DNA from: Myxococcales bacterium
GTDB taxonomy: Bacteria; Myxococcota_A; Bradymonadia; UBA7976; UBA1532
Length of the DNA stretch: 64,000 nucleotides
NCBI GenBank assembly: GCA_020633465.1
Contig: JACKDN010000009.1
Coordinates: 186,001 to 250,000, forward strand
Reading direction: 5' to 3'
Shown: piece after piece, positions 8,110-15,425 of the stretch
How the letters are laid out: every line of letters begins with the position of its first letter
Position numbering within the stretch: position 1 is the first letter of the stretch
Position numbers and translations under genes: made by a program
The notes under the pieces: model-generated
What the model was told of the DNA's origin: nothing
Databases searched by the model: none
The model's input: only the letters and a program-made list of their open reading frames with translations

Positions 8110-8601
8110 ATGGGCATGAGCTCCGGCAACGGCCGCCAACGCGGCGCGATGAGCGAGATCAACGTCACGCCGCTGGTCGACGTGATGCTGGTGCTGTTGA
8201 TCGTGTTCATGGTGACGACGCCGATCATCGTCAGCCCGCCCACGCAGCGGAACGTCGACATCGATCTGCCCCCGACCAACGCCGAGCCGGTGACGCCCGA
8301 CGCCCTGTCGAAGATCCTCACCCTGCGCGCCGACTACTCGGTCGGCCTCAGCATGGGCAAGGACGAGAGCAAGATGGTGTCCTGCGCGGAGGCGAAGAAC
8401 GGCGACTACGCCACGTGTCTGGGGCCGCTCGAGGGCCTGCTGAAGAACAACGAGCCCCTGCACGACGACCGCCCTCTGTTCATCATGGCCGACCGCAACC
8501 TGCCCTACGGGTTCGTGCTGGACGTGATGGCGCGGGTGAAGAACGCCGGCATCCGCAACGTGGGCATGGTCACGAACCCGCCCGGAGGCACCGAAGGGTG
8601 A
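8110..8601 (+). CDS. tolR: TolR/ExbD-type motor subunit
   Basis: 163 residues. A short basic N-terminus leads to EINVTPLVDVMLVLLIVFMV (about 16-35), the ExbD/TolR signature with the proton-carrying Asp in the single membrane helix. A periplasmic domain follows (RNVDIDLPPTNAEP onward, and a C-terminal PYGFVLDVMARVKNAGI unit). The periplasmic part has two Cys residues (about 94 and 103) that could form a disulfide, which is not typical of TolR. It works with TolQ, 21 bases upstream, and overlaps tolA by four bases (GTGA). Confidence 0.92.
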   Translation: MGMSSGNGRQRGAMSEINVTPLVDVMLVLLIVFMVTTPIIVSPPTQRNVDIDLPPTNAEPVTPDALSKILTLRADYSVGLSMGKDESKMVSCAEAKNGDYATCLGPLEGLLKNNEPLHDDRPLFIMADRNLPYGFVLDVMARVKNAGIRNVGMVTNPPGGTEG

Positions 8602-9461
8602 GCATCGCGACGGCCCACGAGGACACCGGACTGCAGGCCGCCGCGTCGGCCTCGGCGCTGGTGATCAACGGCCTCATCTTCGCGGCGATGGTGTGGGCCG
8701 GCTTGACGACGGAGGTCGCGGAAGAGAACCCGGAGCCGCCCGCCATCGACGTCACGCTCGCCGAGCTGCCGCGCCTGGGCAAGGAGCCCGAGCCCAACGC
8801 GCTGCCGCGCATCACGAAGCCGCCCGCGCCGCCGCCGCCCGAGACCGACACCGCCAGCCTGAGCCGCGAGATCAAAGAGGAACAGGAAGAGAAGAAGGCG
8901 GAAGAGGAAGAGAAGAAGCAGCGCGAGCTGGCCGAAGAGAAGAAGCGCCTCGAAGAAGAGCAGCGCAAGAAGGAAGAGCTCGAGGAGCGCCAGCGCAAGC
9001 GCAAGGAGGCCCGCGAGCGCAAGCGGGCCATGCAGGACGCCCTGCGCAACCTCGACGATCCGCGCGCCGACGAAGAGGACGCGCCCGGCCTGAAGGAGGG
9101 GGTGCCCGAGGGCACCTCCACCGACCCCAACTCGCTCTACAACAAGCAGGTGTACGCCAGCCTGGTGAAGACCATGCTGCAGCGCCAGTTCAAGGTGCCG
9201 GCCAACATCCCCGCCGACGAGCGCAACCGGCTGCGCGCCACCCTGCAGTTCTCGATCGACGAGGGCGGCAAGGTGAAGGGCGAGCCCAAGATGAGCCGGG
9301 CGAGCGGCAACAAGTTCTTCGACGACGCCGCCCTGGCCGCGGTGCGTCGCTTCGGGCCGGGCAGCGCGCTGAAGTTGCCCTTGCCCAAGGACGCCTCGCT
9401 GCGCAAGACCGTGCTGCACACCGGCCTCACCGTGACCATGGACGGGAAGCAGGCCCAATGA
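8598..9461 (+). CDS. tolA: TolA-like energy transducer
   Basis: 287 residues from GTG 8598, inside the tolR stop. One N-terminal TM (about 13-31, ASALVINGLIFAAMVWAGL) is followed by a Pro-rich stretch. Then comes a long Glu/Lys/Arg helix (about 90-145, KKAEEEEKKQRELAEEKKRL) typical of TolA domain II. The C-terminal TonB-like domain begins near YNKQVYASLVKTMLQRQF and includes GKVKGEPKMSRASGNKFFDD. TolA spans the periplasm and passes TolQ-TolR motion to TolB and Pal. The helical domain is shorter than in E. coli TolA. Confidence 0.9.
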   Translation: MSIATAHEDTGLQAAASASALVINGLIFAAMVWAGLTTEVAEENPEPPAIDVTLAELPRLGKEPEPNALPRITKPPAPPPPETDTASLSREIKEEQEEKKAEEEEKKQRELAEEKKRLEEEQRKKEELEERQRKRKEARERKRAMQDALRNLDDPRADEEDAPGLKEGVPEGTSTDPNSLYNKQVYASLVKTMLQRQFKVPANIPADERNRLRATLQFSIDEGGKVKGEPKMSRASGNKFFDDAALAAVRRFGPGSALKLPLPKDASLRKTVLHTGLTVTMDGKQAQ

Positions 9462-9493
9462 GGCCTTGCCCCGCGAGCCAGGAGATCGACCCG

Positions 9494-10834
9494 ATGTTCC
9501 GACGGAACCTCCTCCCCACCCTCGTCGCGCTCATGGCCCTGTGCTCGGCGGCGGGGGCGTACGCGCAGGACGGCGAGGCCAAGGAGGGCGGCGGCGTCGA
9601 CATCGGCACCGTCCAGGCGGGCGACATCGTGCTCGTCCAGATCGCCGTGCCCGACGCCGTCAACCTCGGCGGCGCCCCCGACACCCGCGGCGTCACCGAG
9701 GCGCTGACCGGCACCATCGTCCGCGACCTGCAGATCTCGGGCTACTTCAACCTGCTCGACAAGGCGGCGTACCTGGTCGATCCCGCCAAGGAGGGCATGA
9801 ACCCCGACTACACGGCGTGGTTCAACATCGGCACCCAGGGCCTGGTGAAGGCGGGCTACCGCATCGACGGCGGCAACGTCACCGTCGACCTGCGCCTCTA
9901 CAGCGTCGACGGCAACAAGCAGATCAAGCTGCCCGCCCCCTACGACGGCCCGGCCGTGCTGCCCGTCGACCCGGGCAAGCTGCGCTTCCACGCCCACGGC
10001 TTCGTCAACGAGGTCATCCGCTACTACACCAAGGCGCCGGGCCTGTTTCACACGCGCATCGTCGCCGTGAAGCGCCTCGCCCGCGCCAAGGAGCTGGTGA
10101 TGCTGGCCCCCGACGGCTTCGACGAGGTGCAGCTGACCCGCACCGGCGGCATCAACATGCTGCCCAGCCTGTCCGGCGGCCGCATCCTCTTCACCAGCTT
10201 CCGCAACGGCGGCGCCCACCTGTTCACCCTGCAGGGCGGCAACGCCAAGTCGCTGGCGGCCTACGAGGGCCTCAACACGGGCGCCCAGCTCAAGCCGGGC
10301 GGCGGCCAGATCGCCCTGACCCTGTCGAAGGACGGCAACCCCGAGATCTACCTGATCGACGCGAACAGCGGCTCGGTGGTGAAGCGCCTGACCGACTCGT
10401 GGGGCATCGACACGAGCCCGAGCTGGTCGCCCGACGGCCGGCAGATCGCCTTCGTCAGCGATCGCCAGGGCTCGCCGCAGATCTGGTTGATGAACGCCGA
10501 CGGCAGCAACCAGCGCCGCATGACCTTCCAGGGCGACTACAACCAGACGCCGGACTGGAGCCCCAAGGGCGACAAGGTGGCCTTCACGGCCCGTGACGAG
10601 CGCAACGTGTTCGACCTGTTCGTGCTCGACGTCGGCAGCGGCCAGATCAGCCGGCTGACGCAGAACCAGGGCAACAACGAGGAGCCCTCGTTCTCGCCCG
10701 ACGGCCGCTACATCGCCTTCACCAGCACCCGCGACGGCAGCTCGCAGATCTACATCATGACCGCCGACGGGCGCTTCCAGACGCGCATCAGCCGCGGCAA
10801 GGGCGGCTACCTCACGCCGCACTGGGGGCGGTGA
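9494..10834 (+). CDS. tolB: TolB beta-propeller protein
   Basis: 446 residues from ATG 9494, preferred for AGGAGAT nine bases upstream and because it opens directly on a signal peptide (LLPTLVALMALCSAAGAYAQ). ATG 9458 overlaps the tolA stop and is an alternative. The N-terminal domain (GDIVLVQIAVPD to NEVIRYYT) precedes WD40-like propeller repeats with recurring SPDGRQIAFVSDRQG, SPKGDKVAFTARD and SPDGRYIAFTSTRDG. TolB is a periplasmic partner of Pal and TolA. Length and order match the family. Confidence 0.95.
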   Translation: MFRRNLLPTLVALMALCSAAGAYAQDGEAKEGGGVDIGTVQAGDIVLVQIAVPDAVNLGGAPDTRGVTEALTGTIVRDLQISGYFNLLDKAAYLVDPAKEGMNPDYTAWFNIGTQGLVKAGYRIDGGNVTVDLRLYSVDGNKQIKLPAPYDGPAVLPVDPGKLRFHAHGFVNEVIRYYTKAPGLFHTRIVAVKRLARAKELVMLAPDGFDEVQLTRTGGINMLPSLSGGRILFTSFRNGGAHLFTLQGGNAKSLAAYEGLNTGAQLKPGGGQIALTLSKDGNPEIYLIDANSGSVVKRLTDSWGIDTSPSWSPDGRQIAFVSDRQGSPQIWLMNADGSNQRRMTFQGDYNQTPDWSPKGDKVAFTARDERNVFDLFVLDVGSGQISRLTQNQGNNEEPSFSPDGRYIAFTSTRDGSSQIYIMTADGRFQTRISRGKGGYLTPHWGR

Positions 10835-11436
10835 TGCGGGTCGGCGTCGTCCTGTTGAACCTGGCCGTCGGCGTGGCCTGGGCGTGGGCCCAGCCGGCCG
10901 CCACGCAGCCGATCGTGCGGCCCCCGCGGCCGCGCGTCGATCCGGCCAAGGTGATGCCGCGCCTCGGCGGCCCGCCGCCCGTCCTCTACGGGCCGCGCCT
11001 GGGCCTGCTGATCGAGAGCGCGCTGCCCGCGCCGGCGGTCGCGCCGACCAAGCGCCACCGCGCCGTGGTGCGCGTCGTGCTGGACGAGAAGGGCTCGATC
11101 ACCGTCGGCGATCTGGCCACGCCCAGCGGCAGCCCCGCCTTCGACGCCACGGTGCTGACCACGCTCAAGGCCTTCGGCCCGACCGGCAAGCGCACGCTGC
11201 CGCTGCCCACCGACGCCAAGCTGCGCCGGCAGGTGACGACCGCCGGCGTCGAGGTGCCGGTGCGCGAGCGCGCGCCGGCGAAGAAGCTGCCCGCGGGCGT
11301 GCTGAGGCCCATGGCGCCCGCCCGCCTGAAGACCACGAAGGTGCCGGCCAACGTGCGGCTGATGGACGCCCTCAAGGCGGCGCCCAAGGCCCCGACCCCG
11401 GCCCCCGATGCCTCGAAGAAGCCCAAGGAGCCCTGA
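10834..11436 (+). CDS. Secreted TolA/TonB C-terminal-like protein inside tol-pal
   Basis: 200 residues. A signal peptide (VGVVLLNLAVGVAWAWA|QP) is followed by a Pro-rich stretch and then a TonB/TolA-like C-terminal domain (RAVVRVVLDEKGSITVGDLA, SPAFDATVLTTLKAFG, LPLPTDAKLRRQV). The last block mirrors TolA of this operon (LPLPKDASLRKTV), so it looks like a duplicated TolA domain III without the membrane helix or coiled coil. A Lys/Ala/Pro tail ends the protein. Its start overlaps the tolB stop and pal follows, so it is co-expressed. It may be a free periplasmic TolB/Pal ligand; no such product is standard in tol-pal operons I know. Confidence 0.75.
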   Translation: MRVGVVLLNLAVGVAWAWAQPAATQPIVRPPRPRVDPAKVMPRLGGPPPVLYGPRLGLLIESALPAPAVAPTKRHRAVVRVVLDEKGSITVGDLATPSGSPAFDATVLTTLKAFGPTGKRTLPLPTDAKLRRQVTTAGVEVPVRERAPAKKLPAGVLRPMAPARLKTTKVPANVRLMDALKAAPKAPTPAPDASKKPKEP

Positions 11437-11437
11437 C

Positions 11438-12142
11438 GTGCGACCCGCCACCCGACTGACCGGCATCCTGTTGCTCGTGCTGCTCACGGCCTGCGGTGGC
11501 CGCCCGACGAAGACGCTGGCCGAGGCCGAGAACGCCCTGGCCGACGCCATCCTGGCCAAGAAGTGCGCGCCCGAGGAGTACGCCGCCGCCGAGCGCATGT
11601 ACGCCAAGGCCAACGCGCTGGCCGACGAGGGCAAGAACGACGAGGCCGCCGCCGCCGCGCGCGCCGCCAAGAAGCTGGCCGAGCAGGCCCGCCAGAAGGC
11701 GATGCTGCGCAAGGACGAGTGCCTGAAGCCCAAGCAGGATCCCACGATCGATCCCAACGACTTCATCGACCGGTCGGGCGCGGGCCTCGACGATCCCGAC
11801 GCGCAGAACTCCGGCGGCCTGAAGACGGTGTACTTCGACTTCAACGCCTTCGATCTGACGCCCGAGGCGCGGCAGACGATGACCAGCAACGCCCAGTGGC
11901 TGCTGAAGAACGGCGAGAAGCGCATCATCATCGAGGGCCACTGCGACAGCCGCGGCAGCACCGAGTACAACCTGGCGCTGGGCGAGAAGCGGGGGCAGGT
12001 GGCGCGCAAGTACCTGGTGCAGATGGGCGTCGATCCCAACCGGATGAGCGTCGTCAGCTACGGCGAAGAGCAGCCGCTCGACTTCAGCGAGACCGAGGCC
12101 GGCCACGCCAAGAACCGCCGGGCGGAGTTCACGGTCCGGTGA
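11438..12142 (+). CDS. pal: Pal, peptidoglycan-associated lipoprotein
   Basis: 234 residues from GTG 11438 (AAGGAG upstream). The lipoprotein signal ends LLLVLLTAC|GG. Residues 20-80 are an Ala/Glu/Lys helical region (EAENALADAILAKKC, AKKLAEQARQKA) not found in E. coli Pal and reminiscent of DUF4398. The C-terminal 110 residues are an OmpA domain: VYFDFNAFDLT, GHCDSRGSTEYNLALGEKR, then NRRAEF. The peptidoglycan-binding Asp and Arg positions are present. Pal anchors the outer membrane to the wall and binds TolB and TolA. Confidence 0.93.
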   Translation: MRPATRLTGILLLVLLTACGGRPTKTLAEAENALADAILAKKCAPEEYAAAERMYAKANALADEGKNDEAAAAARAAKKLAEQARQKAMLRKDECLKPKQDPTIDPNDFIDRSGAGLDDPDAQNSGGLKTVYFDFNAFDLTPEARQTMTSNAQWLLKNGEKRIIIEGHCDSRGSTEYNLALGEKRGQVARKYLVQMGVDPNRMSVVSYGEEQPLDFSETEAGHAKNRRAEFTVR

Positions 12143-13047
12143 GTGCAGCGCTCTGTGCGGCCTTCGACCTGGGCAGCAACTCGGTCAAGGTGCTGATCGG
12201 CCGCCCCACCGGCGGCCCCGTGGACATCGTCGAGCAGCGCGTCGCGGTCACCCGGCTGAGCCAGGGGGTGGACGCCAGCGGCCGTCTGCACCCCGACGCG
12301 GTGGCCCGCACGCTCGAGGCGCTGCGCGCGATGGTCGCGCGGTGCAGCGAGCTGGGCGTCGACCGCCTGACCGCCGTGGGCACCGCGGTGCTGCGCGACG
12401 CCCAGGACGCCCCCGACTTCCTCGACGCCTGCCGCGACCTGCTCGGCCTCGAGGTCGAGGTCGTCGACGGCGCGACCGAGGCCGAGATCGTGCGGCTGGC
12501 CGCGCGCTACGAGGTCGAGGACGTCGACGACGACGCGATGCTGGTCGACATCGGCGGCGGCAGCACCGAGGTCGTCTGGAACGGCGGCGCCGAGAGCACC
12601 GAGCTGGGCGTCGTGCGCCTGACCGAGCGCCACGTGCAGGCCGATCCGCCCGGCGCCGAGACGCTCGACACCTTGCGCCGCGTGGTCGCCCGCCGCCTCG
12701 ACGCGCTGCCCGTGCCCCCCGACGTCAGCGCCGTGGTCGGCAGCAGCGCCAGCTGCTCGCTCTTGGCGCGCATCAGCCTGAAGCTGGCGGTGCACGACCC
12801 CCAGCGCATCCACGGCCACCACCTGTCCCTGCGCGAGATCGGCCGCATCGCCGGCATCCTCGCCGGCCAGACCGAGGCCGAGCGCGCCGCCTGGCCCGGC
12901 ATCGACGCCCGCCGCGCCGACGTCCTGCTCGCCGGCGCCGCCGTGCTCGAGGGCGCCGCCCGCCGCGCCGGCGTCGAGGGGGTGATCGTGAGCGATCGGG
13001 GGACGCGCTTCGGCGTCTTCCACCGCGCCTTCACCGCTTCGCGGTGA
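12139..13047 (+). CDS. Ppx/GppA-family phosphatase
   Basis: 302 residues from GTG 12139, overlapping the pal stop by four bases. It opens with AAFDLGSNSVKVLIG, the phosphate-1 loop of the actin-like Ppx/GppA fold. It continues with a phosphate-2 motif MLVDIGGGSTEVVW (about 134-147) and a ligand-binding GSSASCSLLARI. These enzymes hydrolyse polyphosphate or convert pppGpp to ppGpp. The short length (no C-terminal HD domain) is typical of Ppx1-like forms. Co-transcription with tol-pal is likely, but the biological link is unclear. Confidence 0.88.
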   Translation: MSAALCAAFDLGSNSVKVLIGRPTGGPVDIVEQRVAVTRLSQGVDASGRLHPDAVARTLEALRAMVARCSELGVDRLTAVGTAVLRDAQDAPDFLDACRDLLGLEVEVVDGATEAEIVRLAARYEVEDVDDDAMLVDIGGGSTEVVWNGGAESTELGVVRLTERHVQADPPGAETLDTLRRVVARRLDALPVPPDVSAVVGSSASCSLLARISLKLAVHDPQRIHGHHLSLREIGRIAGILAGQTEAERAAWPGIDARRADVLLAGAAVLEGAARRAGVEGVIVSDRGTRFGVFHRAFTASR

Positions 13048-13048
13048 G

Positions 13049-13786
13049 CTACGCCGCCTTGGCGGCGGCGACCTCTTCCTCGCTGGGCGGGTTCAAGAGA
13101 CCCCAGGTGAGGCCCACGCTCAGGTACAGCGCGCAGAGGAACAGCAGGTACTCGGGCAGCACCTTGAACGGCGTCATCGCGTAGACGATCACGATGTTCG
13201 CGAGCTGGAACGCGTTCACCAGCTTGTTGGCGCGCATCTTCAGCTTGGGCAGCCGCAGGTTGCTCACCATGGCGGCGCCCGCGACGATCAGCAGGAAGGG
13301 CAGGGCGCTCAGCGCCTCGGGGCTCAGGTCGTACTTCGACCAGGTCAGGTACGCGGCGGCCAGCACCGCGCCGACCAGCGTGGTGGGGATGCCGTAGAAC
13401 AGGCGGTCGCCCAGGGGCGGCTCCGAGATGTTGAAGCGCGCCAGCCGCGCCGACGTGGCGACGACGAAGAACCCCACGCAGAACAACAGCAGCGGCCGCG
13501 CCACCAGATCGCTCATGCGGAAGTACACGAGGGCCGCGGGCGCCACGCCGAAGACGATGAAGTCGGCGAACGAGTCGAACTGCACGCCGAACTCGCTGCT
13601 GGCCTTCAGCAGGCGGGCGCTGGCGCCGTCGAGCTTGTCGAGCAGCACCCCCCACAGCACCATCCAGGCGGCGGTGTCGAAGTCCCCGCTCGCGGAGGCT
13701 GCAACCGAAGCCAGGCCGAACAGCATCGACATGGCGGTGAACCCGTTGGGGACTGCGTACTTCAGGTGCGATCTCATGGCGGCCAT
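13049..13786 (-). CDS. pssA: CDP-diacylglycerol--serine O-phosphatidyltransferase
   Basis: 245 residues from ATG 13786; ATG 13777 is also possible. Most of the protein is hydrophobic, with about seven membrane helices. The CDP-alcohol phosphotransferase signature is complete, from DGASAR to QFDSFAD at about 54-76: DG, AR, then Gly, Asp and Asp with correct spacing. The enzyme makes phosphatidylserine from CDP-diacylglycerol and serine for phosphatidylethanolamine synthesis. It converges on the Ppx/GppA gene with one base between the stops. Confidence 0.87.
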   Translation of the reverse strand: MAAMRSHLKYAVPNGFTAMSMLFGLASVAASASGDFDTAAWMVLWGVLLDKLDGASARLLKASSEFGVQFDSFADFIVFGVAPAALVYFRMSDLVARPLLLFCVGFFVVATSARLARFNISEPPLGDRLFYGIPTTLVGAVLAAAYLTWSKYDLSPEALSALPFLLIVAGAAMVSNLRLPKLKMRANKLVNAFQLANIVIVYAMTPFKVLPEYLLFLCALYLSVGLTWGLLNPPSEEEVAAAKAA

Positions 13787-13984
13787 TGATAGCGACCTGC
13801 CAGGGGGCTCGCAAGTCGGGATCGTCGTCGAGATCGCCCCCGCGGGCACGTGGCGGCTGGGCTAGCCGCAGAGACCGGGTCGGTCGACCCCAGCGCCGCC
13901 GAAGGCGCGCGCGGGACGTGCGTGCAAAACTGCACCGGGAGATTGGCGCCGCCGGTCGTCTCCGCTAGATTGATGGGGCTCATG

Positions 13985-14001
13985 CGCCCCGAGGCGGGGC
14001 G
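13985..14001. repeat. GC-rich inverted repeat upstream of the flp promoter
   Basis: CGCCCCG (13985-13991) pairs perfectly with CGGGGCG (13995-14001) across three bases, 33-47 bases upstream of the flp sigma-54 -24 element. It could be an activator site or a simple hairpin. The whole 13787-14097 gap (311 bases) holds no gene I can support; this repeat and the promoter are the only clear signals. Confidence 0.35.
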
Positions 14002-14031
14002 ATGGGCGGGTGCCCCGGCGGGACCTTCGGT

Positions 14032-14049
14032 TTGGCCCGCTCGTTGCTA
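14032..14049 (+). promoter_or_regulatory. Sigma-54 (-24/-12) promoter of the tad/flp operon
   Basis: TTGGCCCGCTCGTTGCTA matches the sigma-54 consensus TGGCACG-N4-TTGCW with one mismatch (C for A). The invariant GG (14034-14035) and GC (14046-14047) are separated by exactly 10 bases. Transcription would start near 14059, leaving about 39 bases before the flp ATG. A sigma-54 promoter implies an NtrC-type activator and a remote binding site. Confidence 0.72.
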
Positions 14050-14097
14050 ACCGTATCGGGCGCACCGTCTAGAACGACGCACACACGGGAGAAACCG

Positions 14098-14268
14098 ATG
14101 CGCAACCTGCTCAGCCGCCTGCGCCACGAGGACGACGCCGCCACCGCCGTCGAGTACGCCATCATCGCCGCCATCGTGGGCGTGGCGCTCATCGGCACCC
14201 TCATCGCCTTCCGCGACAGCATCTCGGCGATGCTGAACCGCGCGGCGAGCGTCATCCAGAACCAGTAA
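14098..14268 (+). CDS. flp: Flp-type prepilin
   Basis: 56 residues from ATG 14098 with GGGAGA upstream. A short basic leader (MRNLLSRLRHEDDA) precedes ATAVEYAIIAAIVGVALIGTL, the class IVb prepilin pattern with Glu and Tyr at the +5/+6 positions. The residue at -1 of the expected cleavage site is Ala, where most Flp prepilins have Gly. The product should be processed by CpaA, encoded next, and polymerised by the Tad machine. It is first in a long tad operon behind a sigma-54 promoter. Confidence 0.9.
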   Translation: MRNLLSRLRHEDDAATAVEYAIIAAIVGVALIGTLIAFRDSISAMLNRAASVIQNQ

Positions 14269-14271
14269 GCC

Positions 14272-14793
14272 CTGGCGCTCGGCTTCGGCCCGTACTTCGG
14301 GCCCCTGTTCTGGCTCGCGCTGGTCGCCGCGAGCGTCAGCGACCTTCGGGCCCGACGGGTGCCCAACCCGCTCAACGGCGCCATCGCCGCCGCCGGCCTC
14401 GGCTGGCAGGTCACGTCCCACGGTTGGGCGGGGCTGGGCGCGGGCGCCGCCGGCTTGGGGGTCGCCTTCGCGCTGGTCATCGTGCCCTTCGCGATGCGCC
14501 TGTACCGCGGCGGCGACGCCAAGCTGGTCATGGCCCTCGGCGTCTGGCTCGGCCCGACGCGCGCGGCCTGGATGTTCTTGTGGGGCGTGGCGCTCGGCGG
14601 CCTGGTGGCCGCCGCCCTCGTGCTGACCGCGGGCTCGGGCCTTCGCCAGCGCGTGCGCCGTAACCTGACGACCGCGGCCCGCACGGTCACCCTGCCCCAG
14701 GTGGAGGGCGACCGGCCGGCCCGACTCCACGTGCCCATGGCGCTCGCCTTCTCGGCGGGCGCCCTGGTCGCGCTCATGTGGGAGGTCACGTGA
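14272..14793 (+). CDS. cpaA: Prepilin peptidase CpaA/TadV with a non-canonical start
   Basis: About 173 residues, A24 prepilin peptidase family with around five TM segments. The two catalytic Asp sites are SVSDLRARRVPN (Asp near 24) and RGGDAKLVMALG (near 81). The only ATG/GTG/TTG in frame before the body is GTG 14359, which would remove the first catalytic Asp. The frame is closed by the flp stop at 14266. Translation therefore most likely begins at a CTG (14272, four bases after the flp stop), by coupling with flp. It processes Flp and TadE-type prepilins. The exact start is an inference. Confidence 0.75.
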   Translation: MALGFGPYFGPLFWLALVAASVSDLRARRVPNPLNGAIAAAGLGWQVTSHGWAGLGAGAAGLGVAFALVIVPFAMRLYRGGDAKLVMALGVWLGPTRAAWMFLWGVALGGLVAAALVLTAGSGLRQRVRRNLTTAARTVTLPQVEGDRPARLHVPMALAFSAGALVALMWEVT

Positions 14794-15263
14794 ACGTCCG
14801 ACACCGCTCCACCTCCCCCCGCGGCCTCCGCCACGCGCTGCGCAGCCGCGCCGCGCGCGGCGCCGCCGCCGTCGAGCTCGCCCTCGGCCTGCCCATCCTC
14901 GTCTTCGTCATGGCCGGCGCCATCCACTTCGGCGACGCCATGGTGGTCCGCCAGCGCCTCACCACCGCCGCCAGCCGCGCCGCCCGCATTTGCGCGCCGC
15001 GGGGCGAGGTCGGCATCCTGGACTGCGTCAACCAGCAGGTGCGCGCCTCGATGGCCGGTCTGGTGCTGGGCAACAACCGCTGCGATCCCCTGCAGACCAA
15101 CGGCACGCAGATCGTCGCGGTGGACGCCAACATCAAGATGCTGACCGTCCGCGTCACCTGTCAGTATGCTGGCGGCATCGCACGGATCGTGCGACGGTAC
15201 GCGCAAGGCGCGAACGTGATGACGCTGCGGTCCCAAGCCAGCATGCCGATCACCGAGCGCTGA
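14790..15263 (+). CDS. tadE: TadE-family pseudopilin
   Basis: 157 residues from GTG 14790, overlapping the cpaA stop. After a basic leader the sequence RGAAAVELALGLPILVFVMA (about 25-44) is the TadE-like N-terminal hydrophobic segment. Then come GAIHFGDAMVVRQRLTTAASRAARICA and a soluble domain with three further Cys. TadE and TadF are minor pseudopilins processed by the prepilin peptidase and needed for Flp pilus assembly. No TadF was found next to it. Confidence 0.82.
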   Translation: MNVRHRSTSPRGLRHALRSRAARGAAAVELALGLPILVFVMAGAIHFGDAMVVRQRLTTAASRAARICAPRGEVGILDCVNQQVRASMAGLVLGNNRCDPLQTNGTQIVAVDANIKMLTVRVTCQYAGGIARIVRRYAQGANVMTLRSQASMPITER

Positions 15264-15393
15264 GGCGCCGCGCGGCCGCGGCGAGTTCGGCCGCTGTTCA
15301 ATGTGGGCGCTGGCGACGCGGGCCCGTTTGGGTCACCATGAGCCGGGCGCGTCGCGCGCGGGCGCGACGTCCGAACGCCCGACGTCGAGTTGC

Positions 15394-15413
15394 CGCCGGC
15401 GCGCACGCCGGCG
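15394..15413 (+). promoter_or_regulatory. Hairpin abutting the cpaB ribosome-binding site
   Basis: CGCCGGCG (15394-15401) pairs with CGCCGGCG (15406-15413) around CGCA. It ends at the GAGAGGAG that precedes the cpaB ATG (15426), so it may affect access to the site. It lies in the 162-base gap between tadE and cpaB, which holds no other recognisable gene. Confidence 0.35.
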
Positions 15414-15425
15414 AGAGGAGAGCCG

